Source: Isosphaeraceae bacterium
GTDB lineage: Bacteria; Planctomycetota; Planctomycetia; Isosphaerales; Isosphaeraceae
Direction of reading: 5' to 3'
Assembly (NCBI GenBank): GCA_021324445.1
Contig: JAJPJC010000052.1
Span: 1-38,540 of the forward strand
DNA length: 38,540 bases
Shown here: positions 1-7,869 of the stretch, piece after piece
How the letters are laid out: every line of letters begins with the position of its first letter
Position numbering within the stretch: position 1 is the stretch's first letter
Notes under the pieces: generated by a model
Seen by the model: the letters and a program-made list of their open reading frames with translations, nothing else
What the model was told of the DNA's origin: nothing
The model's database searches: none
Translations under genes and position numbers: made by a program

Positions 1-2532
1 GATATCTACTCGCTGGGCCTGACGCTCTACGAGCTGCTGGCGCTGCGTCCGGCCTTCGAAGGCCAGGACCGGGCGGAGATCCTGCGGCGGATCGCCGAGG
101 AGGAACCGAAGCCGTTGCGGTGGCTCAACTCGGCGGTGCCGTGCGACCTGGAGACGATCGTCCGCAAGGCGATCGACAAAGACCCGGCGGGGCGGTACGC
201 GACGGCCGCCGAGCTGGCCGGCGACCTCCGTCGCTTCCTCGAGTCACGGCCGATCCAGGCGCGGCGGCCGAGCCTGGCCGATCGGGCCGCGAAGTGGGCG
301 CGGCGGCACAAGTCGGCCGTGGCCGCCGCGGCTCTGGTCGTGCTGGCCGTCCTGATGGGACTGGGCGGCGCTGCCGTGTGGCGCAACGGCGTGCTCCGCC
401 GCCACAATCGCGAACTGCGCCGGGCCCTGGAGCTCGCCGAGCAGAATGAATCGTCCACGCGACGGCTCTGGTATGACTCGCAGTTGAGGCTCGCTCAGCA
501 AGCGTCGGCGTCCGGGCAGGTCGAGTTCGCACAGGAGATCCTCGAAGGGCTCAGGCCGGAGTCGTCGGGACGCGACCTCCGCGGCTTCGAGTGGCACTAC
601 CTGCACCGGGTGTGCCACCGCGACGTCTCGGTCCTCACAGCCCACGATTCCAGTTCCATGATTGTCTCTCCGGATGGCCGGACCCTGATCTCGGGCGATC
701 GGTATGGGTCGATCCTCGTTTGGAACTTATCCGCGGGGCGAGAACTCATCCGCTTCCAGGGACATCGGCGCGAGGTCTGCGGGCTGATGATCTCGCCCGA
801 TGGGCGAGCCCTGCTCTCCTGGTCGTCGACGATCGGGGAGCCGAGCGAGGTCAAGCTCTGGGATCCGGGTTCAGCGCGTCAGCTCGCCGCCGTCCCTGGG
901 GTCAACGGCTACGCTGAGGCCCTGGCCTTCGCCCCAGGCGGCCGCGCGCTGGTGATCCTGGAACATGCCGAGAATCCGGACTCCGCCGAGAACAAGCTGG
1001 TGTTCTGGAATCTTGCCCCTGGCCTGGAACACCTGAGACCTGGCAGACCCTCGATTCCCAGTGACTGGATGGACCTCTCCCGGGATGGCCGATGGCTTGC
1101 GACGGGCATGGTGCGCGGAACCACGGTGACGCTGAGAGATGCGGCAACCGGCGAGCCGATCCGGACCCTCTCCAAGCGATTCCCTGGGATGGGAGGCATC
1201 GTTTTCTCTCCCGACGGCCAGACCGTTGCCGCCCATTCTCCGGGAGTGACCATCTGGGAGACGCGCTCGGGGCGCGAGCTGGGTTCCCTCCCGGGTTTGT
1301 CGTGGAGCGAGCACGCGTTTTCGCCCGATGGAAGCCGACTCGCTGGGATCACGGCCGCCCGCGACAAGATGGAATTGATCACGGACGTGACAATCCACCC
1401 CCGATTGGTTCCGCTGGAAGCGATTTCCGCCAAAGACCTCCAGATGGCCTTCTCGCCCGACGGGAAAACGCTCGCCGGCGGTGGCGCCCGCCGATCCGCG
1501 ACTCTCTGGAATACCTCCTCGGGGCGGAAGATCGCCGAGTGTCCCGGCGAGACGGGGATGATCGGGCGCCCGGCCTTCGCGCCCGACGGCGAATCGCTGA
1601 TCTTTGGCGGCGAGGACGGGCGGATCCGCTCCTGGCATTTCGTGAAAAAGCCGGAGCCTCTCGCTCAGCTCGCGGGCCACACGGCGGAGGTCTGGGGACT
1701 GGCCTACACCCCGGACGGCACATCACTGATCTCTGCCGCGGACGACCATTCGATCAAGATCTGGGACCCACTCCAGGGCGCACTGCGGTCCACGCTGACG
1801 GGGCACGCGGCGCTGGTGGCGTCTCTGGCGATCAGCTCCGATGGCGAACTGCTCGCCAGCGGGAGTTTCGACAAGACGGTGAGGCTCTGGGACCTTGTCC
1901 GCGGCCAGCCCCGCGCCGTCTTCCGCGGGCATACCGATCGCGTGCGGGCCGTGGCGTTTTCCCCGGACCGTCGCCACCTTGCCTCGGCCGGCTCCGACAA
2001 GACGGTCCGCATCTGGGATGTCGAGCGCGGCGAGCCGATCGTGGTCTTCCCGAGGCATACGGATACGGTCCGCGCCCTGGCATTCGACCCGACCGGCGCC
2101 CTGGTCGTCTCATCGAGCGACGACCGGACCATTCGGGGAATTGACGTCAAGCGGGACAGGGAAGTGTTTTCGCTGGCTTGTCCGAATCACAACTCGGCCC
2201 TGGCGTTCTCGGCCGATGGGTCTGTCCTTGCGTCTGCGGACGACCGGGGAAACCTCACGATCTGGGAGGTCGCGACCTGGACACGGCGGCGGTCGGTCAA
2301 GGGGGCTGACGCCGGGATCTGGGGCCTCTGCTTCTCGCCCGATGGGAGGACCCTCGCCGCCGCCTGTGGCGATGGGAAGGTCCGTCTCTGGGATCCGATC
2401 ACCGGCCAGGTGATGCTTGTGCTCGAAGGCCACGCCCAGCGCGTCAACGCCGTGGCGTTCGCGCCCGACGGGGCGACGCTGGCTTCCGCCAGCCACGATG
2501 GGGCGATCCGACTTTGGCGCAGTTCGCCTTGA
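1..2532 (+). CDS. Ser/Thr protein kinase with WD40 repeats, 3' part (5' end outside window)
   Basis: The frame is open from the first base, so the true start lies upstream; 843 residues are visible. The first residues, DIYSLGLTLYELLALRP, are kinase subdomain IX, and KAIDKDPAGRYATAAELAGD (about residues 56-75) is the end of the C-lobe. The HRD and DFG motifs must lie before the window. A basic stretch is followed by one membrane helix (about residues 105-125, AAAALVVLAVLMGLGGAAVW), then a short coiled coil. The rest is WD40 repeats with recurring SPDG...W units, enough for about two propellers. Known family: planctomycetes carry many such kinases with a cytosolic kinase domain and a sensory or scaffolding propeller on the other side of the membrane. 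The partner and substrate are unknown. The next gene starts 232 bp downstream. Confidence 0.93.
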   Translation, partial: DIYSLGLTLYELLALRPAFEGQDRAEILRRIAEEEPKPLRWLNSAVPCDLETIVRKAIDKDPAGRYATAAELAGDLRRFLESRPIQARRPSLADRAAKWARRHKSAVAAAALVVLAVLMGLGGAAVWRNGVLRRHNRELRRALELAEQNESSTRRLWYDSQLRLAQQASASGQVEFAQEILEGLRPESSGRDLRGFEWHYLHRVCHRDVSVLTAHDSSSMIVSPDGRTLISGDRYGSILVWNLSAGRELIRFQGHRREVCGLMISPDGRALLSWSSTIGEPSEVKLWDPGSARQLAAVPGVNGYAEALAFAPGGRALVILEHAENPDSAENKLVFWNLAPGLEHLRPGRPSIPSDWMDLSRDGRWLATGMVRGTTVTLRDAATGEPIRTLSKRFPGMGGIVFSPDGQTVAAHSPGVTIWETRSGRELGSLPGLSWSEHAFSPDGSRLAGITAARDKMELITDVTIHPRLVPLEAISAKDLQMAFSPDGKTLAGGGARRSATLWNTSSGRKIAECPGETGMIGRPAFAPDGESLIFGGEDGRIRSWHFVKKPEPLAQLAGHTAEVWGLAYTPDGTSLISAADDHSIKIWDPLQGALRSTLTGHAALVASLAISSDGELLASGSFDKTVRLWDLVRGQPRAVFRGHTDRVRAVAFSPDRRHLASAGSDKTVRIWDVERGEPIVVFPRHTDTVRALAFDPTGALVVSSSDDRTIRGIDVKRDREVFSLACPNHNSALAFSADGSVLASADDRGNLTIWEVATWTRRRSVKGADAGIWGLCFSPDGRTLAAACGDGKVRLWDPITGQVMLVLEGHAQRVNAVAFAPDGATLASASHDGAIRLWRSSP

Positions 2533-2764
2533 CCGGTCCGCCAGCTTTGTTACAAGTTCCGCACTGCCCCTCATCGAGCCTCTCGCGCTGACCCGTTCTG
2601 GGGAAACGAGCCGCGACGTCGTCCTGGCGATGAGATCGGCGTGCGCGCGGCGCGGCAGGGACGTGATGAGGCGTTCGATCGATTGACGGATCGACGCCGC
2701 CTGAGTCGGCCGATCGAGGGGACCGTGCCTCTACGGCAACGCGCCCCGAGGATGAGATGGGACA

Positions 2765-3502
2765 ATGCGCATGAGCAAGACACGGAAGCAACGGCGGCCA
2801 TCCCGGTTCCGCCGTCTGGTCTACCTCCTCATGCTGGTGAGCGGAGGAGGGGGCGGTTGGATGATGAAGGACCATCCGCGGGTCCAGGCGCTGTGGATGC
2901 TCCTGACGGGACAGCCCGCCGAGGGTAACGGAGCCGCCCCGGACGGCGACGGCCCGGGCGCGCTGGCGAAAGTGGTTGCCGGTCTGCTCGAAGCGCCCGA
3001 GGAGTTCCGCCAGCCCGGCACCTATCAGGTGGCGATTCCCCGGGTGCATCTCGATCCCAGCTTGTTCAAGGCCGGGCATACGGTCGACATCCAGGCCCGC
3101 GTGCTCAAGCTGGATCCCCGCGGCCGATCGACCACCCTGTGGGAGACGAAGCCGTATGGCGAGCAGCTCGCCGTCGCCGGCAAGGATGAACTGAGTGCCG
3201 GCTGGCCCCAGCGCCCGTTCCAGGTCGAGTGGCACCCGGGCGAGCGGCTCCTGGTCGAGGTCTACGACCAGCGTCCCGGCCTGTTCGTCGAACCCAGGCG
3301 GTTCCACCTCGCCCCGCCCGAATCCGAGCCGCGCGAGTTCCCCCTCAAGCCGGGCACCTTCCCGCTCGAGCCGGCCGACCGGCCGGATCCCCCGGTGGAC
3401 CCGCGGAACAACACCATCGTCCTCCGCAGCCATCGCGTGGGCGACCTGCCCGCGCCGGCGACGTCGCGGGCCGACGATGACCGTCCCCTCGTCATCAAGT
3501 AA
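2765..3502 (+). CDS. Hypothetical membrane-anchored protein
   Basis: A 245-residue protein that I cannot assign to a family. The N-terminus is very basic (KTRKQRRPSRFRR) and is followed by a single hydrophobic, glycine-rich stretch (about residues 18-34), which looks like a signal anchor, so the rest is probably outside the cytoplasm. The remainder looks like a beta-rich domain with many proline and charged residues. Two ATGs are possible (2765 and 2771), and neither has a clear Shine-Dalgarno. It ends 33 bp before the DUF3006 gene and probably shares a transcript with it and the metallo-beta-lactamase. Existence of the gene is supported by typical codon use; function is open. Confidence 0.75.
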   Translation: MRMSKTRKQRRPSRFRRLVYLLMLVSGGGGGWMMKDHPRVQALWMLLTGQPAEGNGAAPDGDGPGALAKVVAGLLEAPEEFRQPGTYQVAIPRVHLDPSLFKAGHTVDIQARVLKLDPRGRSTTLWETKPYGEQLAVAGKDELSAGWPQRPFQVEWHPGERLLVEVYDQRPGLFVEPRRFHLAPPESEPREFPLKPGTFPLEPADRPDPPVDPRNNTIVLRSHRVGDLPAPATSRADDDRPLVIK

Positions 3503-3535
3503 GCCCGATCGCGGCCCCAGAAAGGAGCGTGCGGC

Positions 3536-3787
3536 GTGTCCGTCCGTCTGTCTCTCTCGCTGGACCGGTTCGAGGGCAAGGGGAAGTCGATCGCCGTGCT
3601 GCTGACCGACAGCGGCGAGGCGCTCAACATCCCCCGCTCGCTGCTGGTCCCCGATGCCGTGCCTGGCGACGTCCTGGCGCTCACCCTCGAGCGTGATGCC
3701 GCGGCCACCCGCCAGCTCGCCGAGCAGACCCGACGTCTCCAGGACAAGCTGTCCCGGCGCGATCCCGGTGGAGATCTCCGACTGTGA
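3536..3787 (+). CDS. DUF3006 family protein
   Basis: A small protein of 83 residues starting at GTG 3536, with a clear AAAGGAG nine bases upstream. The sequence LSLDRFEGKGKSIAVLLTDS followed by IPRSLLVPDAVPGDVLALTL matches the DUF3006 pattern (DRFEG.A.A.LL.D......P...LP.....GD.L). It ends in a charged helix. Its stop overlaps the next gene's GTG start (GTGA, 4-nt overlap), so the two are likely translationally coupled. DUF3006 genes are commonly found next to ComEC-like metallo-beta-lactamases in other bacteria, and that is the arrangement here. The biochemical role of DUF3006 is unknown to me. Confidence 0.82.
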   Translation: MSVRLSLSLDRFEGKGKSIAVLLTDSGEALNIPRSLLVPDAVPGDVLALTLERDAAATRQLAEQTRRLQDKLSRRDPGGDLRL

Positions 3788-4767
3788 CGATCAAACGATC
3801 GATTCGCCTCTTCGCTCTCGTCCTCGTCACCCTGGCCTTCACCGGGATGCCTCCGGCGAGTCGGGGGCAGTGGTCCTGGCCGTGGTCGGGAGGCCCGGCG
3901 TCGCCGGCCGTCGTCGCGGTGCTGGATGTCGGCCAGGGCGACGCGATCCTGGTGCGCTCGCCCGAGGGGAAGACGGCGCTGATCGACGCCGGCCCGACCC
4001 GGGAGGGAGCCGTCACCGCGCTGAAGCGCGAGGGGATCCGCCATCTCGACCTGGTGGCGATCAGCCACCACCACAGCGACCACTACGGTGGGATGGAGGA
4101 AGTCATTCGCCAGTGGAAGCCGCGGTATTTCCTGGCCTCGCGGTCGGGGCATTCGACCAAGACATATCTAAAGCTGCTCCAGGCGGTCGAAGCCGAGGGA
4201 ATCACGGCGATCCAGCCGACCTCGCGGCCGCGCAAGATCGCCCTGGGCTCGGTCGAGCTGACGGTCTTCGCCCAGGCCCCGGAAGACCGCAGGGAGGAGA
4301 ATAATAATTCGGTTGGCATTCGATTGAAGTATGGCTCCTTCTCGGTCCTGCTGCCGGGGGATGGCGAATCGCCGGAGAGGCGCTGGTGGCTGGAGCACGA
4401 GCCCGACCTCGTGCGGGACTGTACGATCCTCAAGCTGGCCCACCACGGCAGCCGGAACGGGACCGACGCCCACTGGCTGGACGCCGTCCGGCCCGAGCTG
4501 GCCGTGGCCAGCATGGGCCGGAATAACGAATTCGGCCACCCCCACCCCGAGACGGTGAGCCTCCTGCGCCGCGCGGGGATTCCCCTCCTGCGCACCGATC
4601 GGCTCGGGACGATCGCCATCGAGAGCGACGGCCGCTCCTGGAAAGTCGTCCGGCCCGCCCTGCTTGCCCGTCGCGGCCGGCCGACGCAGGACGATGTCGA
4701 CCGGGTCGCGGCCAGCACGACCGATGACGCTCCGACGAAGCCGGCGCGACGAACTCGTGTGCGGTAG
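3784..4767 (+). CDS. Secreted ComEC/Rec2-like metallo-beta-lactamase-fold hydrolase
   Basis: A protein of 327 residues beginning at GTG 3784 inside the stop of the DUF3006 gene. It has a signal peptide (basic start, hydrophobic FALVLVTLAFTGMPPAS). The metallo-beta-lactamase core follows: VLDVGQGDAILV near residue 46, HHHSDH at 95-100 (H-x-H-x-D-H metal motif), LLPGDGE and LAHHGSRNG in the second half. LDVGQGD and the AHHGS motif are typical of the C-terminal domain of the DNA-uptake protein ComEC, but the ComEC membrane channel is absent. A role as an exported nuclease or phosphodiesterase is inference. The last residues (TDDAPTKPA) are encoded by a 29-bp sequence that also ends the gene at 5333-5704, so the native C-terminus may have been replaced. 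Confidence 0.9.
   Translation: MTIKRSIRLFALVLVTLAFTGMPPASRGQWSWPWSGGPASPAVVAVLDVGQGDAILVRSPEGKTALIDAGPTREGAVTALKREGIRHLDLVAISHHHSDHYGGMEEVIRQWKPRYFLASRSGHSTKTYLKLLQAVEAEGITAIQPTSRPRKIALGSVELTVFAQAPEDRREENNNSVGIRLKYGSFSVLLPGDGESPERRWWLEHEPDLVRDCTILKLAHHGSRNGTDAHWLDAVRPELAVASMGRNNEFGHPHPETVSLLRRAGIPLLRTDRLGTIAIESDGRSWKVVRPALLARRGRPTQDDVDRVAASTTDDAPTKPARRTRVR
4719..4747 (+). repeat. 29-bp direct repeat, copy 1 (3' end of the metallo-beta-lactamase gene)
   Basis: Identical over 29 bases to 5656-5684 (starts GACCGATGACGCTCCGACGA). Both copies are read in the same frame, give TDDAPTKPA, and are followed about 20 bases later by TAGACCT, which contains the stop codon. The two host genes are otherwise unrelated. 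Confidence 0.95.
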
Positions 4768-5096
4768 ACCTGGCTGCGGGGCTGCCGCCCTCGTCCGCCG
4801 AGACCCACGAAGGACGGCCCCGTGGAGTCGGATCGCTCCTCGTCCCTGTCGTCGTGCAGTGTGCCTCAACGAAATCGCTGTTTGGCCGACGCGGAGGACG
4901 GTGGACCCGGGTCGCTGCTACGACCGGGTCGGTCACTGTTGGGACGATCGTGGGCGCGCAGCCATCCCGTTGGCGGCGGGCGCCGCCGGTGGTATGCTAG
5001 GGTTTGGCATGAGCTTTCGCGAATCAGGCGGCGACGACCAAAGAGGATGACCTCCTCAATCCTGGCCGTGCGCCCGACTCGGATGGCATTGCAGCA
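4768..5096 (+). other. Intergenic region, 329 bp, with a promoter near its right end
   Basis: No convincing gene. The right third carries a sigma70-like promoter (listed separately) and, after it, a 13-codon reading frame (5009-5050) that ends before the ParB-like gene. The frame of the ParB-like gene is also open back to 5013 but has no normal start codon there. Confidence 0.6.
4970..4998 (+). promoter_or_regulatory. Putative sigma70-type promoter for the ParB-like/unknown pair
   Basis: TTGGCG (4970-4975) and TATGCT (4993-4998) are separated by exactly 17 bases, close to the TTGACA-N17-TATAAT consensus. The expected transcript start is near 5005, about 90 bases before the GTG at 5097, leaving a leader with a short frame (ATG at 5009) and a small GAGG/CCTC hairpin. 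Confidence 0.5.
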
Positions 5097-5327
5097 GTGA
5101 AAACCAAGGACGTTGATCTATCAAGGCTCATTCCTCCTGATTCCAGACCTTTTGCGGCCCCGGACAAGCTCCTGGACCACGGTCCCTTCGACTGGCAGAA
5201 GTACACTCCCATTATTGTGGAGACAGATGGCAGGCGCTTCTGGTTAATGGATGGAATGACCCGTGTCGAGAATGCCAGACGTGCCGGGATCACGAAGCTC
5301 CCCGCTTACGTCTTCCGGAGGAGGTAA
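5097..5327 (+). CDS. Small ParB/Srx-like domain protein
   Basis: A protein of 76 residues starting at GTG 5097. DGRRFWLMDGMTRVENARRA followed by GITKLPAYVF resembles the ParB/sulfiredoxin fold motif, in which a D-G-(H/M)-x-R segment binds nucleotide. LSRLIPPDSRPF at the N-terminus fits the usual first strand of that fold. It is far shorter than a partition ParB and lacks the helix-turn-helix and dimer domains, so it is not a chromosome-partition protein. It is followed after 5 bp by the gene at 5333, whose ribosome-binding site (GGAGGAGG) lies inside this gene's last codons, so the pair is surely co-expressed. A toxin-antitoxin-like or DNA-modification role is speculation. Confidence 0.68.
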   Translation: MKTKDVDLSRLIPPDSRPFAAPDKLLDHGPFDWQKYTPIIVETDGRRFWLMDGMTRVENARRAGITKLPAYVFRRR

Positions 5328-5332
5328 CCTTC

Positions 5333-5704
5333 GTGACACCGATCGATTCTCTTTATGCACAAACTTTGCACGTCGGGTTCCTCGTACTCAGACAGGCGTT
5401 CGAGTCGGGCATTCGGGACTGGATCAACGCCGAACTCGAGTTCCTGCACAACGTGCCTACTTTGATCGGGGAAACCAACAAGGAGCGTCATCATTATTTC
5501 TGGCACAAGGAGCGAAGGCGTTACATGGACTGGGTGTCAGCGCCCGGGCGCGACCAGGCGAAATCGCGCATGATGACCTACTATCAACCGATTTGGGACG
5601 AGATGGAACCCCTCATGACCCAGTTTCTCGACTCCCTGCCCGAATCGGCCTGCATGACCGATGACGCTCCGACGAAGCCGGCGCATCGGTCAGGTGTCAG
5701 ATAG
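5333..5704 (+). CDS. Hypothetical protein, partner of the ParB-like gene
   Basis: A protein of 123 residues starting at GTG 5333, with a strong Shine-Dalgarno (GGAGGAGG, about 5317-5324). I do not recognise the family. It appears soluble and mostly helical, with an aromatic and charged middle (HHYFWHKERRRYMDWVSAPG) and a C-terminal acidic helix (WDEMEPLMTQFLDSL). The final 16 or so residues (TDDAPTKPA...) come from the 29-bp repeat shared with the metallo-beta-lactamase gene, so the natural C-terminus may be lost. Base use is a little less GC-rich than in its neighbours, which fits acquisition from elsewhere. Confidence 0.65.
   Translation: MTPIDSLYAQTLHVGFLVLRQAFESGIRDWINAELEFLHNVPTLIGETNKERHHYFWHKERRRYMDWVSAPGRDQAKSRMMTYYQPIWDEMEPLMTQFLDSLPESACMTDDAPTKPAHRSGVR
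5656..5684 (+). repeat. 29-bp direct repeat, copy 2 (3' end of the unknown partner gene)
   Basis: Second perfect copy of the 29-bp sequence at 4719-4747, in the same reading frame. After the perfect part the copies diverge for about 17 bases and then share TAGACCT at the stop. Confidence 0.95.
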
Positions 5705-5842
5705 ACCTCGTCACGTGCGTTCGAGCCCCTGCTCCCTGGAGAAGGGAACGGCCGAAAGTCCCCTCGGGGCTTGACGGTCCGGGCTGCCCTGGGTTATGCG
5801 TCGGGCAGTGGAGCAGCCGGGACAGTCCCGGCAGGCGATTAA

Positions 5843-6739
5843 CGCGGGCTGGTCGCCCAGGCCCTGGCTCCCTCCGACTGGAAGCAGGCGCTGGCCCTCA
5901 TCGAGCCGATCCCGGGCGAGGGGATGGAGAAGGATCGGCACCGCGCCTTCATCGCCGGCGCGATCGCCACGACCGACACGAGCCGGGCGATAGCTTTGGC
6001 CGACACGGTGGGCGGCCTCGCGTTTTACCACGAACTGGTGAAAACGGAGATCGCCTACAAGATCGGCGCCGACCGGCTGGACGAGGCGATCAAGATCATC
6101 GAGAGCATCAAGCGCGACCGGTGGGACGCCCAGTGGCAGGCCGGGGCGTTCGGCTGGCTGGCGGTGGCCGTGGCACCGCGCGACCGGAAGCGGGCCTGCG
6201 CGCTGATTGACCGGGCCCTCGCCTTGATGATCGACCTGCGAGATTGGATGGGGCGCGGCGACGAGATGACCGTGGCGGCCCGCATCGCCGTCTGTGCCCG
6301 TCGGATCGGTTATCCCGACATGGAGAGCGTGGTCATGCGGGTGATGGCGGCCCGCCCCACGGACTCGCCTGGTCTGTCCGGCGACCGCGCGCGGCTGATG
6401 CAGTCCGTCACGGAGGCCGCGGTACCGTTGGCCCTGATCGACCCCGGGACAGCCCGCACGGTGCTCGAGCAGATCTCCGCGCGGAGCGGGCTGGATCCCA
6501 CCACCCTGTGGAACGTCCGCCAGCCGTGGCTGACCGCCTGGGCCTTGGTTGACCTCAAGCGAGCCGAGGCGCTCTTCGAGGCCGAGCTGACCGCGCTCGA
6601 GGGAGCCAAGGAGGTCGACCTCTGGAACGCCGGCTTTTTCCCGATGCTCGACTTCCTGGCCGCCCCGCCTCACCGTCGCGAGGCAGCGCTGGGCGACCGC
6701 TCCTCTGGGGGATTCTGGTGGCCGGGGCAGGATCTCTGA
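5843..6739 (+). pseudogene. 5'-truncated helical-repeat protein
   Basis: The frame reads as coding from just after an in-frame TAA (5840-5842) to 6739, but the first ATG is at 5924. The residues before that ATG (LVAQALAPSDWKQALALIEP) look like the same helical repeat protein, which means its beginning is missing. The visible part has repeated pairs of helices (AIALADTVGG, DEAIKIIESIK, RACALIDRALALMIDL, ARTVLEQISA) and looks like a TPR/HEAT-type scaffold. There is no catalytic motif I can name. An intact short version from 5924 (271 residues) cannot be excluded. No ribosome-binding site stands out before 5924. Confidence 0.55.
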
Positions 6740-7098
6740 GGCTCCTGTCGGGAACCGCGCGGTGGCTCCGCCAAACTCACGTTGTCCGTCTGAAGTCGGG
6801 ACGTCCACTCCTCAAACCAAGGTTCGGGACCGAGTGGCCGCCCGACTCTGGCCCCCGGATCCTCGCCCGCACTTCCGGAAACAAGGGGTAGCGTGAGCTA
6901 GGACCCACTCTCATTTCACCCGGTTGTGAGGATCCCACGCGTGCCGGCATGAGGCCCCAGGGGATATCGGCCGTTGGCTCGAGAATTGCTGAGTAGGTCC
7001 CCACCATGGGGAACCTGTGGGCCAGCCGCCCCCGGCTGGCAAATGGCAGCCGGGGCGGCTGCCCCACCTTCGATCATCTGACGGAGGGGCTGCCGTTT
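6740..7098 (+). other. Intergenic region, 359 bp, upstream of the HAD gene
   Basis: No gene is supported. It holds the GC-rich hairpin at 7017-7067 and a smaller imperfect palindrome (AGGTCCCCACCATGGGGAA) just before it. A ribosome-binding site for the next gene is at 7084-7090. Confidence 0.6.
7017..7067. repeat. GC-rich inverted repeat in the leader of the HAD gene
   Basis: The left arm (7017-7040) and right arm (7045-7067) pair with two mismatches and one bulge around a 4-base loop, AAAT. Each arm is itself a palindrome built on CAGCCGCCCCCGGCTG. The same core occurs at 20250-20270, so it is a dispersed repeat. Confidence 0.8.
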
Positions 7099-7773
7099 AT
7101 GATCCGGGCTCTCATCTTCGACATCGACGGGACATTGATCGACTCGGTCGATCTCCATGCCGAGTCCTGGCAGGTGGCGCTCCGCCACTTCGGCCACGAG
7201 ATTCCCTTCGAGCGAGTCCGCGCCCAGATCGGCAAGGGCGGGGACAAGCTCATGCCCGCCCTGCTGCCCAGCGATGAGGTCAAGCAGCGGGGGAAGGAGA
7301 TCGAGCAATACCGGCTCGAGCTCTTCCGGCGCGAGTATCTCCCGCGCGTGAAGGTGTTCCCGCGCGTCCGCGAGCTGTTCGAGCGGATCCGGGCGGACGG
7401 CAAACGCATGGCCCTGGCCTCTTCCGCCAAGGCCCAGGAGCTGGAGCAGTACAAGCGAATCGCCGGCATCGCGGATCTCCTCGACGAGGAGACCTCATCC
7501 GACGATGCGGACGAATCCAAGCCCGAGCCGGACATCTTCCACGCCGCGCTCGATCGGCTCGGGGGGATCGATCCCGCAACGGTGATCGTCGTGGGTGATA
7601 CGCCCTACGACGCCGAGGCCGCCCAGAAGGCCGGTCTGCGCACGATCGGGCTGCTCTGCGGCGGCTGGCCCGAGACGGAGCTCCGCCAGGCCGGGTGCAT
7701 CGCCATCTATCGCGACCCGGCCGACCTCCTGCGGCAATACGACCATTCCCCGCTCGCGAAACCGCTCGTATAG
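7099..7773 (+). CDS. HAD-superfamily phosphatase (phosphoglycolate phosphatase / beta-PGM type)
   Basis: A protein of 224 residues. I chose ATG 7099 because GGAGGGG lies 8 bases upstream and HAD motif I follows at once: DIDGT with Asp8 as nucleophile and Asp10 as acid. Motif II is LASSAK, motif III the lysine in ESKPEPDIF, and motif IV VGDTPYDAEAAQKAG. The helical cap between motifs I and II (EIPFERVRAQIGKGGDKLMP) is of the C1 type found in phosphoglycolate phosphatase and beta-phosphoglucomutase. The substrate is probably a small phosphorylated metabolite, but which one is not visible. A Gfo/Idh/MocA gene follows 96 bp later. Confidence 0.9.
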   Translation: MIRALIFDIDGTLIDSVDLHAESWQVALRHFGHEIPFERVRAQIGKGGDKLMPALLPSDEVKQRGKEIEQYRLELFRREYLPRVKVFPRVRELFERIRADGKRMALASSAKAQELEQYKRIAGIADLLDEETSSDDADESKPEPDIFHAALDRLGGIDPATVIVVGDTPYDAEAAQKAGLRTIGLLCGGWPETELRQAGCIAIYRDPADLLRQYDHSPLAKPLV

Positions 7774-7869
7774 TAGTCTTGGACTCTGGGACCTCGCCTC
7801 GAGGACGGGTCGAGCCGAGCGCCGCGGCCCAGGCTCCCACTATCTCATCCGTTCGCGAGGGGCACGGGC

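Noticed and set aside
5097..5327. A chromosome-partition ParB
   Set aside because: Only 76 residues, no helix-turn-helix, and no ParA gene nearby.
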